Assembly (NCBI RefSeq): GCF_040869045.1
Contig: NC_090320.1
Span: forward strand, 236,810,978 to 236,874,977
Source: Eurosta solidaginis
Lineage: Eukaryota > Arthropoda > Insecta > Diptera > Tephritidae
Direction: 5' to 3'
Length of the DNA: 64,000 nt
Shown here: one piece after another, positions 61,551-64,000 of the stretch
Layout of the letters: every line of letters begins with the position of its first letter
How positions within the stretch are numbered: position 1 is the first letter of the stretch
The notes under the pieces: generated by a model
What the model was told of the DNA's origin: nothing
The model's database searches: none
What the model saw: the letters and a program-made list of their open reading frames with translations, nothing else
Position numbers and translations under genes: made by a program

Positions 61551-63385
61551 CACTGAGAGAAATGGTGCTAGTAAAATCCACAACGCGGTTCTGTTGTTCT
61601 TGACTTAACGGAGATTCGGTGAAATTGATCGAATTATGGTTAATTCGACCGAGTTCTTTGTCAAGCGAACAAATTTGTTTAGTCATTTCAACAGAAGAGA
61701 AATTGTCGCTCTTAAGTTAACAAAATTCTGTAAAATTTACAGATTCCTAATCAATCTAACTAATTTTTCTGTTACCATAACTGATCTCACTGGTCATTTC
61801 AACAGCGATCAACAGATAATACATGAGCAAATTTCAAAGAGAATTTTTCGCTCACTGGGCTCTCTATTTTGTACTTATGACGATGGTGCCACTTGTTAGA
61901 AAAAACACCAAAAAAGAAAACCACCAAATCGAAAAAACACACAAATTGGGAAAACAACAAAAAACTAGTTTTTCAGTTATCAATACAAAACGAAAAACCC
62001 TTTTTTAAATTTATTGAGCAAAAAATTATGAGAAACCGGGACACCTATTTATCGGGTACAATTTTGCTACTTCTCATCCAAGCGAAATGCAAAATTGCGC
62101 CCTCTTGTTGTAAAAGTTTTGTTTGAACGAACAGGATTTTTCCAAGGTTAGTAACATTTTGTTCAAGTTTTTACGAATTTTCACTCACGCGAACGATCCT
62201 AATAAGATAACAAAAACATCCTTTTTTAATGTTGATGTTTCCGACAACATAAAAGTTTAAGCTGTTTTGGAATCGTTTCAACTTAAAGTGTTACGAAAAT
62301 TAAACTTGCCGAATTACATGTAAAGTTACTCCAGTGGTCAATTACCTTCTAGCTATTTGATTCTTTACTTTTCTATAACTTACAAGTTCCCTATTTAAAA
62401 TGTTATTTCCAACATTTATACTAAAAGCTTTGCTCGAAACAATCAAGTGTGGCAACTACATGTGAGAGAAGAAACTTAGAATGAGCTGAGCTGCAACTGA
62501 AAGAATTGAGAAACAGTTTTGTGACTACTATTTTCATTTCTATTTGCAAAGCGAAGTTCAAAACTATAAATTAAATAAATTATAAAAAATAAAATTTGGT
62601 GAAATTGCGTTTAATAAAACCAAATAATAAAGTGTATAATATTTATTGTGTGCCAGCATATTTGATGTACGCCCAACTGAAGTTCGGTTAGTAAGTGCGT
62701 ACATGTATATGTAGCAAGCCTGCGTATTTTTGTATTGACATATTTACGTATGTATGTATATTAGACTGGGTCGATTTATTAACCTATATCGCGCCATCGA
62801 TTTTTCGATAGAATTTGGGCTCAGGAAAAAAAGTTCCACTACGCATACCCAAAAAAATAATTTTGAGCCTTCAAAATTTCAACAATTTTTTCGATTTTTT
62901 ATGCATTTTTTCATTTTCAAGGCTCCAAATCAATTTTTATGTATTTTTTTCCGTGTCAATTGGCAAAGGCAAAATTGGTAAATGTAGTTTTTTGAAGAAA
63001 AAAAAATCTTTTATGGAGATTTAGAAAAATTTTGGTCAAAAAATCGATTTTTTTTTTGCAGGCTCAAAAATAATTTTTTTGGGTATGCGTACTGGAACTT
63101 GTTTTCCTGAGCCAAAATCCCATCGAAAAATCGATGGCGCGATATAGGTTAACTTTCGTCCATACAAATCGACCCAGGTTAATGTATATGGCAACATAAG
63201 TACTTTCGTACAAAGCTGTCGCAACAACTTTTTTTTGTTCATTTGACTACTAAAACGGTCAATTACGAATCAACAATTTGTGTGCAGTTGATTCAACATC
63301 TTGTTGCAATGGATAAAAATTTACAGAAATTTCGGTTGAATTCACCCGTATTTCGGTTAATTTTACCAGTCTGTTTCTTTTAGTG
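61551..63385. mobile_element. Candidate 1.8 kb inverted-repeat element hosting a fold-back
   Basis: CACTGAGAGAAA...AGTAAAAT at 61551 resembles the complement of ATTTTACC..TTTCTTTTAGTG ending at 63385 (10 of 12 terminal bases, then 'gtaaaat'). 'ttcggtgaaattgatcg' near the left end pairs loosely with 'cggttgaattcacccg' near the right. No target duplication or transposase is visible. Open frames at 61636-62126 are AT-rich and unassigned. Confidence 0.35.
62763..63178. repeat. Fold-back element with ~105-118 bp arms
   Basis: The left arm 62763-62866 (gactgggtcgattt, ttaacctatatcgcgccatcg, atttttcgat, ggctcaggaaaa, tacgcatacccaaaaaaat) is the imperfect reverse complement of 63059-63178. TTA lies next to both outer ends (62760-62762 and 63179-63181). 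About 190 bp of AT-rich spacer. It is probably a MITE; open frames on both arms are repeat artefacts. Confidence 0.8.
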
Positions 63386-64000
63386 AATGCTCACTTCGCA
63401 TTATTTTTTCAAAAAATTAATAAATTACAATGAATTTAAATAAAATATTCCAAGTTGAATATATTTTCAAATTGTCCTCAAGTTATTAAAAAAGCAAGTT
63501 ACCCGAAAAAGGTGCCGAATTTTATATCTCGATTGGCTGAAAGAATAAGCGAGATCGATGATGCAGTGGGTTAAATTCTCCTTTGAAATGATTCTCAGCT
63601 CACACTTAAGTTGCATATATCTTCAACACGTATGAGAAGGGTTTCAAAAATCACTTTATTTGCTTAACTACAAAATGGCATCTGCTTTGATTTTCACAAT
63701 TCATCATTCAACACCCAAGTCTCCTGGTTTAACATTTCCTAAAGTTGGCGGCCCTATCCCCAACTAGTTCCTTGGAGTAAATCACTTTGAACCATGTTTA
63801 AATATGACCAACACGTGTCGGCTCCTGTTACAAATGTGAATACGTAGGCACATTTTTTAACCAGGTTAGGCTTTGTCCTTCGCAAGAATACTCAAAGCGG
63901 TGAAGCAAAAGCTTTATCAAGACAGTCGAACAAATGAGCGGGTATTCTACTACCCTAACGTAGGGGATAGTCGAACTAGTCTGAAAACTGAAGGCGGTCA
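63386..64000. other. Unassigned DNA to the window edge
   Basis: No feature recognised. Confidence 0.4.

Noticed and set aside
61636..62126. Overlapping frames of 61-87 codons
   Set aside because: AT-rich, Lys/Asn/Thr-biased, no domain, inside a candidate non-autonomous element.

Overview
This 64 kb window is nuclear DNA of a higher fly (cyclorrhaphan Diptera). A tephritid fruit fly is my best guess, from memory of its dispersed repeats and not from any search. The DNA is AT-rich and dominated by transposable elements. I see no prokaryotic features, no CRISPR array, no convincing rRNA or tRNA gene and no complete host gene. Only two short pieces look like host coding sequence: an internal exon at 47857-47990 with good splice sites on both sides, and a possible terminal exon at 39727-39927 followed by a poly(A) signal.

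The dominant component is one repeat superfamily, here called the TACTC family. It has at least nine copies or fragments: 1-1373, 8508-8632, 11207-12938, 18245-19318, 31083-32195, 32707-33377, 34960-39450 with another copy nested at 35144-38402, 48094-50177, 52022-54050 and 60471-61002. The reference architecture is: a T-rich 5' end followed by a terminal hairpin, a (GTCC)n microsatellite, an internal region with CCACGCCC boxes about 150 bp apart, a 128-130 bp minisatellite, a subterminal inverted repeat (ATACTCAGTTGAG at 5', CTCAACTGAGTAT at 3'), a 3' hairpin GTTCGG-loop-CCGAAC, and a TTACTTGTT end. This resembles the Helentron-associated non-autonomous elements (DINE-1 and mini-me type) of flies. 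Two nested insertions give nearly exact ends.

Region by region. 0-9 kb: a TACTC copy, inverted repeats, short tandem repeats and a 1.2 kb element with 15-bp inverted ends. 9.5-17.7 kb: decayed LINE pieces, a TACTC copy and a purine-rich hexamer array. 18-24 kb: a divergent TACTC copy, a 2.3 kb PIF/Harbinger element with a dead transposase and its Myb-like partner, and a Harbinger-type MITE with TTA target duplication. 24.4-27.8 kb: a nearly full-length but broken RTE-like LINE. 28.8-30.7 kb: a 5'-truncated CR1/Jockey-like LINE with an intact 484-codon reverse transcriptase frame. 31-39.5 kb: TACTC copies, a solo LTR, diverged minisatellites and the nested pair.

41.2-44.9 kb: a young Ty3/gypsy-type LTR element with ATAT target duplication. 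Its RT, RNase H and integrase core are gone, leaving an in-frame Gag-protease-integrase-tail fusion. 46-50 kb: diverged repeats, the host exon and a TACTC copy. 51.4-54.6 kb: a tandem duplication of a roughly 580-bp repeat with a TACTC copy inserted in the second unit. 55.1-57.1 kb: a second Ty3/gypsy element, internally deleted from the LTR to RNase H. 58-60 kb: Jockey-type and R1-type LINE remnants around TTATCGA repeats. 60.5-64 kb: a 0.53 kb TACTC deletion derivative and a 1.8 kb candidate inverted-repeat element containing a 0.4 kb fold-back.

The genes do not form a pathway. The coding sequences are transposon enzymes, nearly all inactivated. The most interesting content is structural: the TACTC family's conserved terminal hairpins, its modular interior and its nested insertions, plus the chimeric Gag-protease-integrase frame.
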